64,000 nucleotides of DNA from Anoxybacillus tepidamans PS2 (GCF_000620165.1 NZ_JHVN01000010.1:78016-142015), one strand, 5' to 3'. Positions 45,626 through 55,752 are shown, counted from the first letter of the stretch. Numbers and translations: made by a program. Notes: generated by a model from the letters alone, not told the origin.

Positions 45626-46591
45626 TTATCTAATATAAAAACTGGCTCCATCAATAAATTCAACTTCTTTATAACCTTCTAAATCTCTGACGAGGCGAAA
45701 TAAAGCTTCGTCTTTTTGTTTCGCTTCAATCATACAGTCGATTTGTTCTACCGTTCCTTTAATTTCATTTAAAAAATTCATAAACATTTGTGCATCAATA
45801 AAATCGTTATGGGCCCGGAAATCTTGATCGCTTCTCGGGCTTGAAATATGCATTTTCAGCGGCAACGGTGAATGCTGCCATGACGAGACGATACGTCCCC
45901 AATGCTGCTTCCAATCTTCATTTTCATGGTTAGCCAAATGGTGATGTAAATCAAATACAAGCGGGACATTAAGCTTTTCACACAGGTAAAGTGTGTGCTG
46001 CAGAGTAAACGTCGTGTCGTCATTTTCGAGCATCACCATCTTCTGCAAATCGATTGGAACGAAACCCCAATTATGAATAAACTGTTCCAACGCTTGCTCT
46101 TTGTCGTTGTACCCTCCTCCTATATGAAGGACGCAACGATGTTGTGGATCGATTTGCATTCCTCTTAACAGTTTTTCGTGCATGCGCAGCGTTTTTATTG
46201 ACATTTTTAAAATGTCCGCATCTGGTGAGTTAAGCAACACGAAATGATCTGGGTGAAAGTCGATTCTCATTGGATAATTGTGTAGAAACTCCGCAATCTG
46301 TTCTAATATATCCCCTAACGGCTTCATATAATTCCAGTCGTCTAATTCCTCGTGATTGGCAAGTGGGATTAGTCTTGAGCTCAAACGAAAAAAGCGAATG
46401 TCGTGTGCTTTATTATGCTTCAATAGTCGCAAACAGTTTTCTAAATTAGAGACCGCGATCCGCTCGAGCTTTTTAATCGCTGCTTCGCGATCTTTGATTT
46501 TTTGAAATTGGGCAAATGTCATCGTCTGCGATGGTGAACAATTGTGTAAATGCACACTCATCGCGACGTATCCAAGTCTTACAATTGTCAT
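45626..46591 (-). CDS. uvsE: UV DNA damage endonuclease
   Basis: A 321-residue TIM-barrel nuclease that nicks DNA 5' of UV photoproducts, starting the alternative excision repair path. Conserved stretches are RLGYVAMS at the N-terminus, RFFRLSSRLIPLANHE, RIDFHPDHFVLLNSP, HIGGGYNDK and FDLHHH, which provide the metal-binding His and Glu residues. Length agrees with the family. The ATG at 46591 is preceded by GAGGTGGAAG. Typical of spore formers. Confidence 0.95.
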   Translation of the reverse strand: MTIVRLGYVAMSVHLHNCSPSQTMTFAQFQKIKDREAAIKKLERIAVSNLENCLRLLKHNKAHDIRFFRLSSRLIPLANHEELDDWNYMKPLGDILEQIAEFLHNYPMRIDFHPDHFVLLNSPDADILKMSIKTLRMHEKLLRGMQIDPQHRCVLHIGGGYNDKEQALEQFIHNWGFVPIDLQKMVMLENDDTTFTLQHTLYLCEKLNVPLVFDLHHHLANHENEDWKQHWGRIVSSWQHSPLPLKMHISSPRSDQDFRAHNDFIDAQMFMNFLNEIKGTVEQIDCMIEAKQKDEALFRLVRDLEGYKEVEFIDGASFYIR

Positions 46592-46738
46592 ATCTTCCAC
46601 CTCAAAGTTAGTATGGTTTGTTTAAAGGAACATCATTCCATTCATTCCTCCACAGTCTAAAAACTTTTGTACATGCTAGGAATTGTGGTGATAGCGTGGA
46701 ATAAAATAAAATAGAGTATATTTCGTGGAGGTGCGCTT

Positions 46739-47236
46739 ATGAACGTAGGTCAAGAATATTTGCGGGTCGTGCGGGAGCGTTTTCTCGATATGAAGAAAAC
46801 GGCGGAACGAGCGATAGAACAACTATCTGATGAGCAGATGTTCTACTGTCCTAATGAAGAGTCGAACAGTGTCGCTGTCATTGTCAAACATATGAGCGGA
46901 AACATGATCTCGCGCTGGACTGATTTTTTTTATTCTGATGGCGAAAAACCAAACAGAAATCGTGATGGCGAATTTATTAACGACTTCAATACAAGGGACG
47001 AAGTGCTAGCTTGTTGGGAAAAAGGATGGGATACGTTTTTAACGACTTTGAACGACATTCGCGAAGATGATCTATTGCAAACCGTTACAATTCGTGATGC
47101 ACCGCATTCAGTTATCGAAGCGATTGAACGGCAAATGTACCACTATTCGTATCATATCGGACAGATCGCCTATATTGCTAAGCAGTTGAAATCGACCGAT
47201 TGGCAAACATTGACCATTCCAAGAAAAAAAGGTTGA
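46739..47236 (+). CDS. DinB-like protein (DUF1572)
   Basis: A 165-residue four-helix protein of the DinB/YfiT superfamily, DUF1572 type. The metal-site histidines appear as VAVIVKHMSGNMISRW in the first half and HYSYHIGQIAYIAKQLK near the C-terminus. Members are metal-dependent, some being thiol-S-transferases using bacillithiol; the substrate here is unknown. GGAGG is seven bases before the ATG. Divergent from uvsE. Confidence 0.88.
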   Translation: MNVGQEYLRVVRERFLDMKKTAERAIEQLSDEQMFYCPNEESNSVAVIVKHMSGNMISRWTDFFYSDGEKPNRNRDGEFINDFNTRDEVLACWEKGWDTFLTTLNDIREDDLLQTVTIRDAPHSVIEAIERQMYHYSYHIGQIAYIAKQLKSTDWQTLTIPRKKG

Positions 47237-47592
47237 ATTTATTTTGCTCTGTTTCACTATAGGACAACGTGGCAGAGAATCAATTCTCTTATTTACGGGC
47301 TCTACATTCCAGTAAAAAAGGATCGAAAATGAACAGCCCCCAATTGTTAGTTGTGTCTAACTTTTTAGGGTCGGTTCAAAATCGATCCTTCCAAAATTCT
47401 CTATAAACACCTATTCAACTATTTGACCAAGTAATGAATTTGCACAATCCTCCCGATTTTTTCTGAAATAACGCGCTAATTTACATCAAAGTCAGGGAAA
47501 AACAGAGGTTTACTATCACTCATCGTATTCCCAATGGCCAGAAACCGTGCACTTATACCCCATTTTTCTCCTTTGTCTAATCGCACATCCTC
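47237..47592. other. Non-coding gap with one large inverted repeat
   Basis: The region has no convincing gene. At 47318-47390 AAGGATCGA and TCGATCCTT frame inner arms GAAC.GCCCC and GGGTCGGTTC and a central GTTAG/CTAAC hairpin. The central part resembles the end sequences of IS3-family elements and may be a relic. Confidence 0.4.
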
Positions 47593-47745
47593 TTATCTTT
47601 TTTCCTCTTCACCCAAGTAAAGCGTATCGATTATGGTTTCTTGAATGCCATGCTCTGTTCTCTCAACTAAATACGCTTTAGCGTAAGGCCGCGAACTAAC
47701 CGCCTTTGCCAGCTTTCCTCTAATAAACGCACCGATCGTAAACAT
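47593..47745 (-). CDS. Small ORF (50 residues) after a GNAT gene
   Basis: The frame reads MFTIGAFIRGKLAKAVSSRP and ends in DTLYLGEEEKR. It begins 17 bases after the stop of the GNAT gene, on the same strand, with only a weak GGAAGAG near the ATG. The residue composition looks coding. I do not recognise it; it may be a small protein or the 3' remnant of a longer one. Confidence 0.35.
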   Translation of the reverse strand: MFTIGAFIRGKLAKAVSSRPYAKAYLVERTEHGIQETIIDTLYLGEEEKR

Positions 47746-47761
47746 CTCTTCCGCATCACAA

Positions 47762-48220
47762 CTACATAGCTAGGCGCTTTGAAAATTTTGTTATATAGAT
47801 CCCGCTTGCCACCTCTATTTTTCCTACTTCCTTAAAACCGTGCCTTTTATATAAGTGGATCGCCGGTGCGTTGTTTGTACCAGTTGTCACAGTTATTTCT
47901 GTTGCATCATTTTCTAAATCACATATAAATTGAATAAGGGAGCTCGCGATCCCGCGGCGAAAATAGTCGGGATGAACCATCATCCGGCAAATATGTACCG
48001 TTTGATGTTGACGTTCATACGAAATAGCCCCGGCTAGCGTTTCTCGAACAAAAAAGCCGTAAAAGATTTCATCTGACTGTTGTATCGTTTCAACAGTGTC
48101 CTTTAAAGGAGGAAGATCATCAAAATTAATTAGTTTTGCTTCGACGGCATACGAAGCTAACTGAAGCTCTAAAACGGCTTGTGCCCACTTTGGGAAGCGT
48201 GTTTCTATTTTTTGTATCAA
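47762..48220 (-). CDS. GNAT family N-acetyltransferase
   Basis: A 152-residue acetyltransferase with MVHPDYFRRGIASSLIQFI as the acetyl-CoA loop and NAPAIHLYKRHGFKEVG at the C-terminal motif. GAAGGAG precedes a TTG at 48220 at proper distance; the frame is open to 48244. Acceptor unknown. Confidence 0.8.
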   Translation of the reverse strand: MIQKIETRFPKWAQAVLELQLASYAVEAKLINFDDLPPLKDTVETIQQSDEIFYGFFVRETLAGAISYERQHQTVHICRMMVHPDYFRRGIASSLIQFICDLENDATEITVTTGTNNAPAIHLYKRHGFKEVGKIEVASGIYITKFSKRLAM

Positions 48221-48427
48221 ACTTTTTCTCTCCTTCTCGAACAATTTATTATTAAACAGTGAACAATTACAAATATTTACACCCTCCTATTTTATATGTA
48301 TAATTTATGAAATAACAACACTTTTCTTATATCTAACCATCATCCCCCAGCAAGCGCTGTACAACAATTAAAATATACGATTTTATGCACAAATACATTC
48401 GTAAAATGTCGGAGGGGAGAAAACAAA

Positions 48428-49327
48428 ATGAAAGAGAGAATATTTTTAGTGCTTGCTAACTTATTTTGGGCAGGCAATTATGTGATCGGAAAATACGTCA
48501 TTGAAGAAACAGGGCCTTTATGGCTAACATTCATTCGCTGGAGCATCGCATTTGTGTTTCTTCTTCCTATCTCTTACATATTGGAGCGCCCACGCTATAT
48601 TGAAGTATTAAAACAATCGTGGTTGCCGTTGCTTACAACCGGCGTTCTTGGCATCATCGGTTATAACCTGCTTTTGTACGGCGCTCTCCAATACACATCT
48701 CCAATGAACGCAGCCATTGTAAATGCCTTAAACCCAGCTGTTATTGTTATTTTCTCGTATTTTCTGTTGAAAGAACGAGTATCAATTATCAATTTGCTTG
48801 GCTTTGTCATCTCACTTGTCGGCGTCCTATTTATTTTAACTAATGGGCAGTTGCAATTCGTTTTCCAAACTAGTTACAATCGTGGGGATTTAATGATGCT
48901 GCTCGCTGGCATCGTATGGGCCCTTTATTCGATTATCGGAAAAAAGTTAGCGATTCCGCCGATTACAGCAACTACATGTTCTGTATTTTTCAGCATTGTT
49001 TTGTTGATTCCTTTTCTTTTCTTCTGGCCGTTTCCATTAGGTTCCCTAGACAAAAACGCGATAATTGGTACCCTTTATATCAGTATTTTCCCATCCGTTA
49101 TTTCCTTTTTGTTGTGGAATATATCCGTAAAAAAATTAGGACCGAGCTATGCAGGAATTTATTTGAATTTAATTGCTTTGTTCACGGCCATCATTACATT
49201 TTTATTAGGTGGAACGATTCATCCTTCGCAGCTCATCGGCGGGGTACTTGTGCTGTCAGGAGTCTACTTAGCAACTAAAGCGCCGAAAAATGAATACAGC
49301 GAGCATCAAATAAACATTAAGCAGTGA
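48428..49327 (+). CDS. EamA/DMT family exporter
   Basis: A 299-residue protein with ten hydrophobic helices and two EamA halves (LFWAGNYVIGKYVIEETGPLW at the start and GIVWALYSIIGKKLA in the middle). GGAGGGGA precedes the ATG. It is the third DMT exporter of the window. Substrate unknown. Confidence 0.85.
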   Translation: MKERIFLVLANLFWAGNYVIGKYVIEETGPLWLTFIRWSIAFVFLLPISYILERPRYIEVLKQSWLPLLTTGVLGIIGYNLLLYGALQYTSPMNAAIVNALNPAVIVIFSYFLLKERVSIINLLGFVISLVGVLFILTNGQLQFVFQTSYNRGDLMMLLAGIVWALYSIIGKKLAIPPITATTCSVFFSIVLLIPFLFFWPFPLGSLDKNAIIGTLYISIFPSVISFLLWNISVKKLGPSYAGIYLNLIALFTAIITFLLGGTIHPSQLIGGVLVLSGVYLATKAPKNEYSEHQINIKQ

Positions 49328-49397
49328 ATATAGAACTCAATACAGATTTAGATTTTACTTAAAGATCTACTATGTCGTTTAGAAGAGGAGATAAGGA

Positions 49398-49905
49398 ATG
49401 GAAGGAAAAAGATTACCGACTAAATAGATCATGATCCGTTGATGCGATATAATCCCAATCCATATGAAATCCACAAAATATGTGAGGAGTACCGATTAGG
49501 CGAGGTTATAAGCATCGACGGTGAATTAGGAGGGTTATTTAATGTTAATTTAAAAATAACAACGTCATTAGGATCATATGTTATACGAGTGGACTCTGGA
49601 TTAAGTCAAGAAGAGCACATTTGCACCGAAAAAATCCTACTAAAAAAATTAGCAGAAGACCAAATGCCTGTACTCACCCCGTTAATTACAAAATCAGGTC
49701 ACTCCTTTTTGACGGTACATAAGCGTTTTGGCCAAGTAACCCCTTTTATACAAGGGGTCCCTTTTCGCTTTACAAAAAAGCAAGCTTACTAATGCGGCTA
49801 TATACTTAGAAAGTTCCATGATATTTTTATGGGTGAACAAGAAATTGCTGCACCTTTTTTGGTCCAGCTACCCATCTCCCCAAATAACAAAAAAATGATG
49901 AATTT
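49398..49905 (+). pseudogene. Decayed aminoglycoside-phosphotransferase-like (APH) gene
   Basis: GAGGAG and an ATG at 49398 open the reading MEGKRLPTK, then the frame shifts; the next frame continues IDHDPLMRYNPNPYEIHKIC and follows the start of an APH-family kinase (GELGGLFNVNLKI is the nucleotide-loop region). A TAA at 49790 interrupts it, and the same frame resumes CGYILRKFHDIFM. The kinase catalytic loop and everything after about residue 150 are missing. A frameshift, a stop and a truncation make this a dead gene. Family members phosphorylate small hydroxylated compounds such as homoserine or aminoglycosides. Confidence 0.75.
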
Positions 49906-49908
49906 TAA

Positions 49909-49951
49909 AAGACCCACCGAAATCTCAACACATGAGAAACGGTGAGTCTTA
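49909..49951 (-). terminator. Terminator after the CMD-domain gene
   Basis: GACTCACCG pairs with CGGTGGGTC, with additional TCTCA/TGAGA pairing; TTTT follows on the minus strand. Confidence 0.75.
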
Positions 49952-50001
49952 GCATTGTTTGAGTGTTTTTAATTAATACAAAAGGGGGCATATTGATTCT
50001 A

Positions 50002-50409
50002 CTAGTTCTCTTGATCAAGGCAGTCATATTCACTCGATTGCAAATCATTGCTCAACTGTTGGAGAATTTCCAAAGCCGCAGCAGCTCTTGGAAACCCGGC
50101 GTAAGCAGCGCAATGGATAATAATTTCAATCAATTCTGCAATAGTCCAGCCGACACGAAGAGCAGCCTTAAAATGAAATAAAAGCTGTCTCTCTCCTATT
50201 CCTTGAGTAATTAAGGAAACGAGGGTAATTAATTCCCTCTGTTTTAAATCGAAGGCAGGTCTAGAATAGACATCCCCGAAACCAAATTCAATCATCATCT
50301 TTCCGAAATCAGGAGCAAATGACTGAATATTTTCCACAACTTTTTTGCCAGATTCACCGGCTAATCTATGTAATGTTTCGTACCCTCTTTGATATCGGTC
50401 ATTTCTCAT
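50002..50409 (-). CDS. Carboxymuconolactone decarboxylase family protein
   Basis: A 135-residue all-helical protein of the CMD/AhpD-like family. The segment PAFDLKQRELITLVSLITQG is the usual first signature, and ALRVGWTIAELIEIIIHCAAYAGFP the second. There is no CxxC pair, so AhpD-type peroxidase activity is unlikely; decarboxylase or unknown activity is possible. AGGAGTG precedes the ATG. It lies 15 bases after the TPP enzyme gene and forms an operon with it. Confidence 0.85.
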   Translation of the reverse strand: MRNDRYQRGYETLHRLAGESGKKVVENIQSFAPDFGKMMIEFGFGDVYSRPAFDLKQRELITLVSLITQGIGERQLLFHFKAALRVGWTIAELIEIIIHCAAYAGFPRAAAALEILQQLSNDLQSSEYDCLDQEN

Positions 50410-50424
50410 GATGCTTCACTCCTA

Positions 50425-52062
50425 TTAACCTCTATTCATCGTTGGCGGGATTTCGTCAGGATTCACTAAAACTTCAATAACAGTAGGCCCTGAATGTTGC
50501 AAAGCAAAAGAAACGGCTTGTTCAATTTCCTGCTCCTTGGCACACTGAAAAGACGCTGCCCCTAGGGACTGGGCAAATAAATGAACATCTACTGGAGTCT
50601 CATACACTGTACCTACAGCACGCCCCACATTATATCTCATCCCTTTATCAACCATATCAAGTCTTCCATTGTTAATGACTACAAAAACGACAGGGATTTG
50701 GTGGCAAACCGCAGTCGATATTTCTGTGCCATGCATTAACGTACAACCGTCACCTGTCAAACAAACAATCGGACGTTCAGGATTTGCTAATTTGGCACCG
50801 ATTGCATATCCTATCCCATGGCCCATAGTGCCGAACACATCATCAAAGAAAAAAGTCCCCTCTTGTAAAATATCAAAATATTTAATTGCATAAAAAGTAT
50901 GACTCCCATCATCTCCAAAGACAATCGTGCTTGCTGGCAGGGTTTTTCTAAGAATTTTCATCACCTGTGCCGCTGAAAGCCATTGATCATCCTCTGCTAT
51001 CATTTCCTCTTTATGGTTTGATATGCTATACGAACGTGAAGATGTGTTTAGTTTGTTCTCCTCTGATGCTTTATATAGCAAAGCTCTAAGATTTTCTTTC
51101 GCATCCCCGATAACAGCCAACGTCGGAACAGGAATGGATTTTCCAACAAACGTTGGATCGCAGTCAAATTGAATGATTTGTTTTGGATACATGTCTGGGG
51201 TGAACCCTGCTAACGTCATGTCTGTTAATTTTGTTCCAATGACTATTAACAAATCTACGCCTTTTTTCAAGTATTGAGAAGCTTCTTCTGTTCCACCAAG
51301 CCCAAACGGTCCTAAATACCCTGGATGGTCGGAACATACTGCCCCCTTTCCTCCCGGCGTAGTAATAATAGGAATATTAAAGCGCATTGACAACCATTTA
51401 ATCTCTTCATAGGCCTTTGAAAGATGTGCGCCTTTACCTATAAAAAGCAGTGGAGATTGAGCTTGCTCAAGTAAAGAAACTACTTCTTCTATGTTCGACG
51501 ATACCATCGATAAGGAATCAGGAAGATCTAAATCGAACGATTCAATTTCTTCTCTCAATACATCGGACGGAATGGATAAGTGAACCGGTCCCCTTCTCCC
51601 CGTCCATGCTTTTTCTAATGCGTGGCGAAAATACATTGGGAAAAGATCTCCACGCTCTACCCTTGCACTAAAGAGAGTAACAGGTTCAAACATTTTAACA
51701 AGATCAGTTCCAAACGCAGTAGAATCTTGTCCAAGCGCTTTACCTGTTTCCTTCATAGAGGGATGGCCTGTAATAAACAAAACAGGTAAATGGAACGCTT
51801 TTGCTTGGCCAGCTGCTGTTAACATATTCGTTCCTCCTGGACCGGACGTTCCTACAGCGACACCTAAAGTCCCTTTTTGCAGAGCGTATCCTCCTGCTGC
51901 AAAGCCTGCTCCTGATTCGTGTCTTGTCAAAACAAACGACATTTCCTGCTTTTCCATCTCTAGAAGTAAAGGTACAACAGCTTTACCAGGAATACCGAAA
52001 GCGTGTTGTACTCCAAATTTTTTGAAATGTTCAACTGCTAGTGCTGCAACTGTTTTTTTCAT
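50425..52062 (-). CDS. Thiamine-pyrophosphate enzyme, acetolactate-synthase-like
   Basis: A 545-residue enzyme with the three domains of the acetolactate synthase/benzoylformate decarboxylase family: an N-terminal pyrimidine domain with the catalytic Glu in RHESGAGFAAGGYA, a central Rossmann-like domain, and a C-terminal diphosphate domain with GDGCTLMHGTEISTAV...INN as the Mg-TPP motif. It probably acts on a 2-oxo acid. Lack of an adjacent regulatory subunit and pairing with a CMD protein argue against branched-chain amino acid synthesis. The ATG at 52062 has AGGAG eight bases upstream. Confidence 0.85.
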   Translation of the reverse strand: MKKTVAALAVEHFKKFGVQHAFGIPGKAVVPLLLEMEKQEMSFVLTRHESGAGFAAGGYALQKGTLGVAVGTSGPGGTNMLTAAGQAKAFHLPVLFITGHPSMKETGKALGQDSTAFGTDLVKMFEPVTLFSARVERGDLFPMYFRHALEKAWTGRRGPVHLSIPSDVLREEIESFDLDLPDSLSMVSSNIEEVVSLLEQAQSPLLFIGKGAHLSKAYEEIKWLSMRFNIPIITTPGGKGAVCSDHPGYLGPFGLGGTEEASQYLKKGVDLLIVIGTKLTDMTLAGFTPDMYPKQIIQFDCDPTFVGKSIPVPTLAVIGDAKENLRALLYKASEENKLNTSSRSYSISNHKEEMIAEDDQWLSAAQVMKILRKTLPASTIVFGDDGSHTFYAIKYFDILQEGTFFFDDVFGTMGHGIGYAIGAKLANPERPIVCLTGDGCTLMHGTEISTAVCHQIPVVFVVINNGRLDMVDKGMRYNVGRAVGTVYETPVDVHLFAQSLGAASFQCAKEQEIEQAVSFALQHSGPTVIEVLVNPDEIPPTMNRG

Positions 52063-52075
52063 TTTTACTACTCCT

Positions 52076-54347
52076 TCAATTGCTATTTTCATTGTTACGA
52101 TTTAGAGATGAAATTAACATTTTTTCTATATCCCTCGCAGGTAACGGTTTACTATAGTAATAGCCTTGAATTTGATCGCAGTTTAATTGACGTAAAAAAT
52201 GGACTTGTTCCCTCGTTTCAACTCCTTCTGCAATGACTTCGAGGTTTAATCCATGAGCCATTGAAATAATAGCGCTAACAATCTTTGCGTTATTTTGATC
52301 TTCCATAATGTCATTGACAAAGGAACGATCAATTTTTAAGCGATGAATAGAGAAATTTTTTAAGTAATTTAGCGAGCTATATCCGGTCCCGAAATCGTCC
52401 ATGGCAATTTGTACCCCTAACTGATTAAGCCGTTGTAAAGTATCAATAGAGCGTTCTACGTCCATTGCCATCGATTCGGTAATTTCTAGCTCCAAATATT
52501 GAGGAGCTAGATCTGTTTCTCGTAAAATGCTTTTCACTGTTTCCAACAGCCCTTGCTGGATAAATTGCTGTGGAGACAGATTTACAGAAACTCTCAAAGG
52601 AGCGATCCCTATATCTTGCCAATTTTTTTATTTGTTGACATGCATTACGCAAAACCCATTCTCCTAAAGCTACAGCCAACCCCATTTCCTCTGCTAACGG
52701 TATAAATTTTGCTGGAGAGATCATCCCGAGCTCGGGATGTTCCCAACGTATAAGCGCTTCTACCCCAACAATTTTTTCAGATTTCAAATCAATTTGGGGT
52801 TGATAATATAACACAAGTTCATTGTTTTGTATCGCTCTATGTAATTCCTTCTCCAATGCAAAATTGGCGAAAGATCGCTCGTTCATGTTTGAGTTATAAA
52901 CAACATATTGGTTTTTTCCATGTTCTTTTGCACGGTACATAGCTGTATCTGCCCGCATAAGCAATCCATCAATATCGTTTCCGTCATGCGGGTAAAAGGC
53001 AATTCCTATACTTGTACTTATATGAAACTCGGAATCTTGAATGATAAACGGCTTACGTATCAATTCGATAATATGTTTAGCGACTGAAATAGCATCAGCT
53101 TCTTTATGAAGACTTGGAAGGATAATCGTAAATTCATCCCCGCCCATTCGGAAAATTTTTGCTTTATTTTGTAAATACTCCTTTAGACGTTTAGTAACTT
53201 CAATAAGTAACAAATCACCCTTATTATGTCCGAGTGTGTCATTAATAATTTTAAAACGGTCTAGATCAAGCAAAAATACAGCCAGCATTTCCTTATTTTT
53301 TGCCGCTCGCTCTAATTCCTCACTTAAACTTTGATAAAAATATCTCCTATTAGGAATGCTAGTGAGATCATCGTGATAGGCCATATATTTAATTTTTGAT
53401 TCTGCTTCGTAGCGCTCTGTTATATCCCTAAATTTACCAAAAGCGCCGATGAATTCTCCTTTTTCATCATATATCGGCATTCCGTCAAACAGGCAAATAA
53501 TTTTACCACCGGCCAAATCGTGGTTGATGTTAATTTCGATATCTGATAAAGTCTGCCTCGTTTCAAGAACCTTATAGACCCATTGACCTAAAGGTTTCAA
53601 CTGTTGAACCGGTTCATTTAGCACGCTCTTCTTGCTCCAACCTGTAAGCTTCTCAGCATAGCGATTAAAATCCGTAACGTTACCATCTTTATCGGTTAAA
53701 ATAATCCCTGTTTTTGCCGAATCCATTACAATTTGATTTAATATATTTAGCTCTCGATTTTGCTTCCGCAACAGCATTTCACGCTCAATAGAATCGACTA
53801 CTGCCGTCAACATCGTCAATAGCAACGGGCTTTCATAATCTATCGACGTCATGATTGAGATCGTACCGAGCTGCAGCCCGTTTTTTACAAAGTGAAACGG
53901 AACGGAATAACATGCAGATTTTTTTAAAAAGTAATGGTAATGTTGTTCTCCAATTACTTGTACAGGCTGTTTCATCCTTAATGATAGGCTGATAGAGTTC
54001 GTTCCGTTATGTTTCTCAGAAAACTGGACCCCTGGCTTAAATCCGAGCTGTTGAATCATGTTTTTGATGGTATGGTCCCCTTCCATTTCTAGAATTACTC
54101 CTTCTTGATCTGTAATAACAACAAGAATAGGGGTGCCCATCATCATGTTTAATAGCTTTGAAACAAAAAACCTTACTACCTCTAAAACCTCTATGTACTC
54201 ATTTTTAATGCATGCCAAATTTTCATCATTTATCGTTAAAGGAGTGGGAATCTCCGCGGGATCCAATCCAAGATTCCGACATTGTTCCTTAGATTCACGA
54301 ATAAAAAAAGGGTCCTCATATCTAAGATGCACTGTCCCCCTGCTCAT
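52076..54347 (-). pseudogene. GAF-PAS-GGDEF-EAL c-di-GMP protein with a frameshift
   Basis: Reading from 54347, the protein has an AcoR-like GAF sensor region (residues 1-200), a PAS domain with a PAC extension, a GGDEF domain with intact GGDEF, and an EAL domain whose first part has VEALIRW. After about 575 codons, at a run of seven A on the minus strand (52623-52629), the frame shifts by one base; the rest of the EAL domain (ITESMAMD, DDFGTGYSSL, LKIDRSF, AEGVET) continues to 52076. One missing base in that run would join the parts into about 756 residues with all catalytic motifs. Recent mutation, slippage or sequencing error are all possible. Confidence 0.85.
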
Positions 54348-54540
54348 GATGCAAACTCACCCTCATTAAAAAATATATAAACCAGCTTCTATTTTAGCAA
54401 AAATTTTATTTCGTCGCTAACTAATTTGTTGAACGCTTAAATACGATTAGAGTAAGAAAAGTAATGAGAGCAACTCCACTTAATAAACTAACGTTCTAAC
54501 CATGACTTGTTGAATGATTGGCGAGCAATGGAGCAGCACT

Positions 54541-55752
54541 TTACCTTTTACGTTTTTTGTGAAGAAGCTCTGAACTTGGTTGAATAATGCCATCGCCAAA
54601 TTTTCCTTGCAGTCGTTTAACCGTATTCCATAGCACTTCTTTTTTTGCTTCTTCTTCAAAGTGAAACAAATCCAACTGCTTAACCGCTTCTTTTTTATCA
54701 AATACATCTAAGGCTGTAATGCCTAATAGCCTTACCGGATTGCCGTTCCAATGACGTTTAAATAAGTAGGATGCATACTGAAAAATTTCTTCCGGCTCCT
54801 GAAATGGATCGTCCCATGTTTTACTTCGGGTAATCGTTTGGAAATCGCTGTAGCGGATCATTATTTGTACTGTACAAGAAACGACGCGCTTTTGCTTCAT
54901 CCGCTCGCTAACCGATTGCGCTAAATCGCGCAACACTTCAAGAAGAATGCGCTCTTCCATCACATTGCGGGAGAGAGTTGTAGAATTCCCTACTGATTTC
55001 CATTTTTCTTTCGCCTCCGGATCAACGGTTCGTTCATCCATTCCGTTCGCCCGTTCTTTCAAACGGATCCCATTGACCCCAAGAACTTGTTCGAGCAGAA
55101 GATTTTCCGCTTTAGCTAAATCACCAATCGTGAAAATGCCGATCTGATTCAGTTTTTTTGCTGTTTTATCTCCCACTCCGTGCATCGCTTTTACCGGAAG
55201 AGGCCACAAAATTGCCGGCACATCGCGTTTTCGTAAGACTGTAATGCCTAACGGTTTTTTCATCTCGCTCGCCATCTTCGCCAAAAATTTATTAGGAGCA
55301 ATGCCAATACTAACAGGAATCCCCAGCGATCGCAGCAATCCTTTTTGAATTTGTTCGGCCATTTCTAAAGGCGACCCGGGCTCATGACAATCAGTAATAT
55401 CCAAATACCCTTCATCAATCGAAGCAGGTTCTAAAATAGAAGAAAATGAAGATAAAAATTGAAATACTTCCTTGCTTGTTTTTCTGTATAAATCAAAATT
55501 CGGTTGTAATACGACTAACTGCGGACACTTTTTCTTCGCTTCCCAAAGCGGCATCGTCGTATAGATTCCAAAGCGTTGTTTAGCGATATAATTAGCCGCA
55601 AGCACGATCCCTCTTCGCTCTTTCGGATCTCCCGCTACCACAACTGCCTGTCCTTTTAGTGCGGGATTTCGAGCAATCTCGCAACTGGCAAAAAATGAGT
55701 TGCAATCGACATGTAAAATCACGCGTCTTTTGTTCGCTTTGATCGATTCCAT
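54541..55752 (-). CDS. dinB: DNA polymerase IV
   Basis: A 403-residue Y-family translesion polymerase. The catalytic acidic residues are in HVDCNSFFASCE (Asp16) and ASIDEGYLD (Asp113, Glu114). Helix-hairpin-helix residues follow (MHGVGDKTAKKL), then the little-finger domain and a clamp-binding motif QLDLF near residue 365. Size and sequence are those of B. subtilis YqjH (Pol IV 1). AAAGGGA precedes the ATG. I see no LexA box upstream, so SOS control is not indicated. Confidence 0.95.
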   Translation of the reverse strand: MESIKANKRRVILHVDCNSFFASCEIARNPALKGQAVVVAGDPKERRGIVLAANYIAKQRFGIYTTMPLWEAKKKCPQLVVLQPNFDLYRKTSKEVFQFLSSFSSILEPASIDEGYLDITDCHEPGSPLEMAEQIQKGLLRSLGIPVSIGIAPNKFLAKMASEMKKPLGITVLRKRDVPAILWPLPVKAMHGVGDKTAKKLNQIGIFTIGDLAKAENLLLEQVLGVNGIRLKERANGMDERTVDPEAKEKWKSVGNSTTLSRNVMEERILLEVLRDLAQSVSERMKQKRVVSCTVQIMIRYSDFQTITRSKTWDDPFQEPEEIFQYASYLFKRHWNGNPVRLLGITALDVFDKKEAVKQLDLFHFEEEAKKEVLWNTVKRLQGKFGDGIIQPSSELLHKKRKR

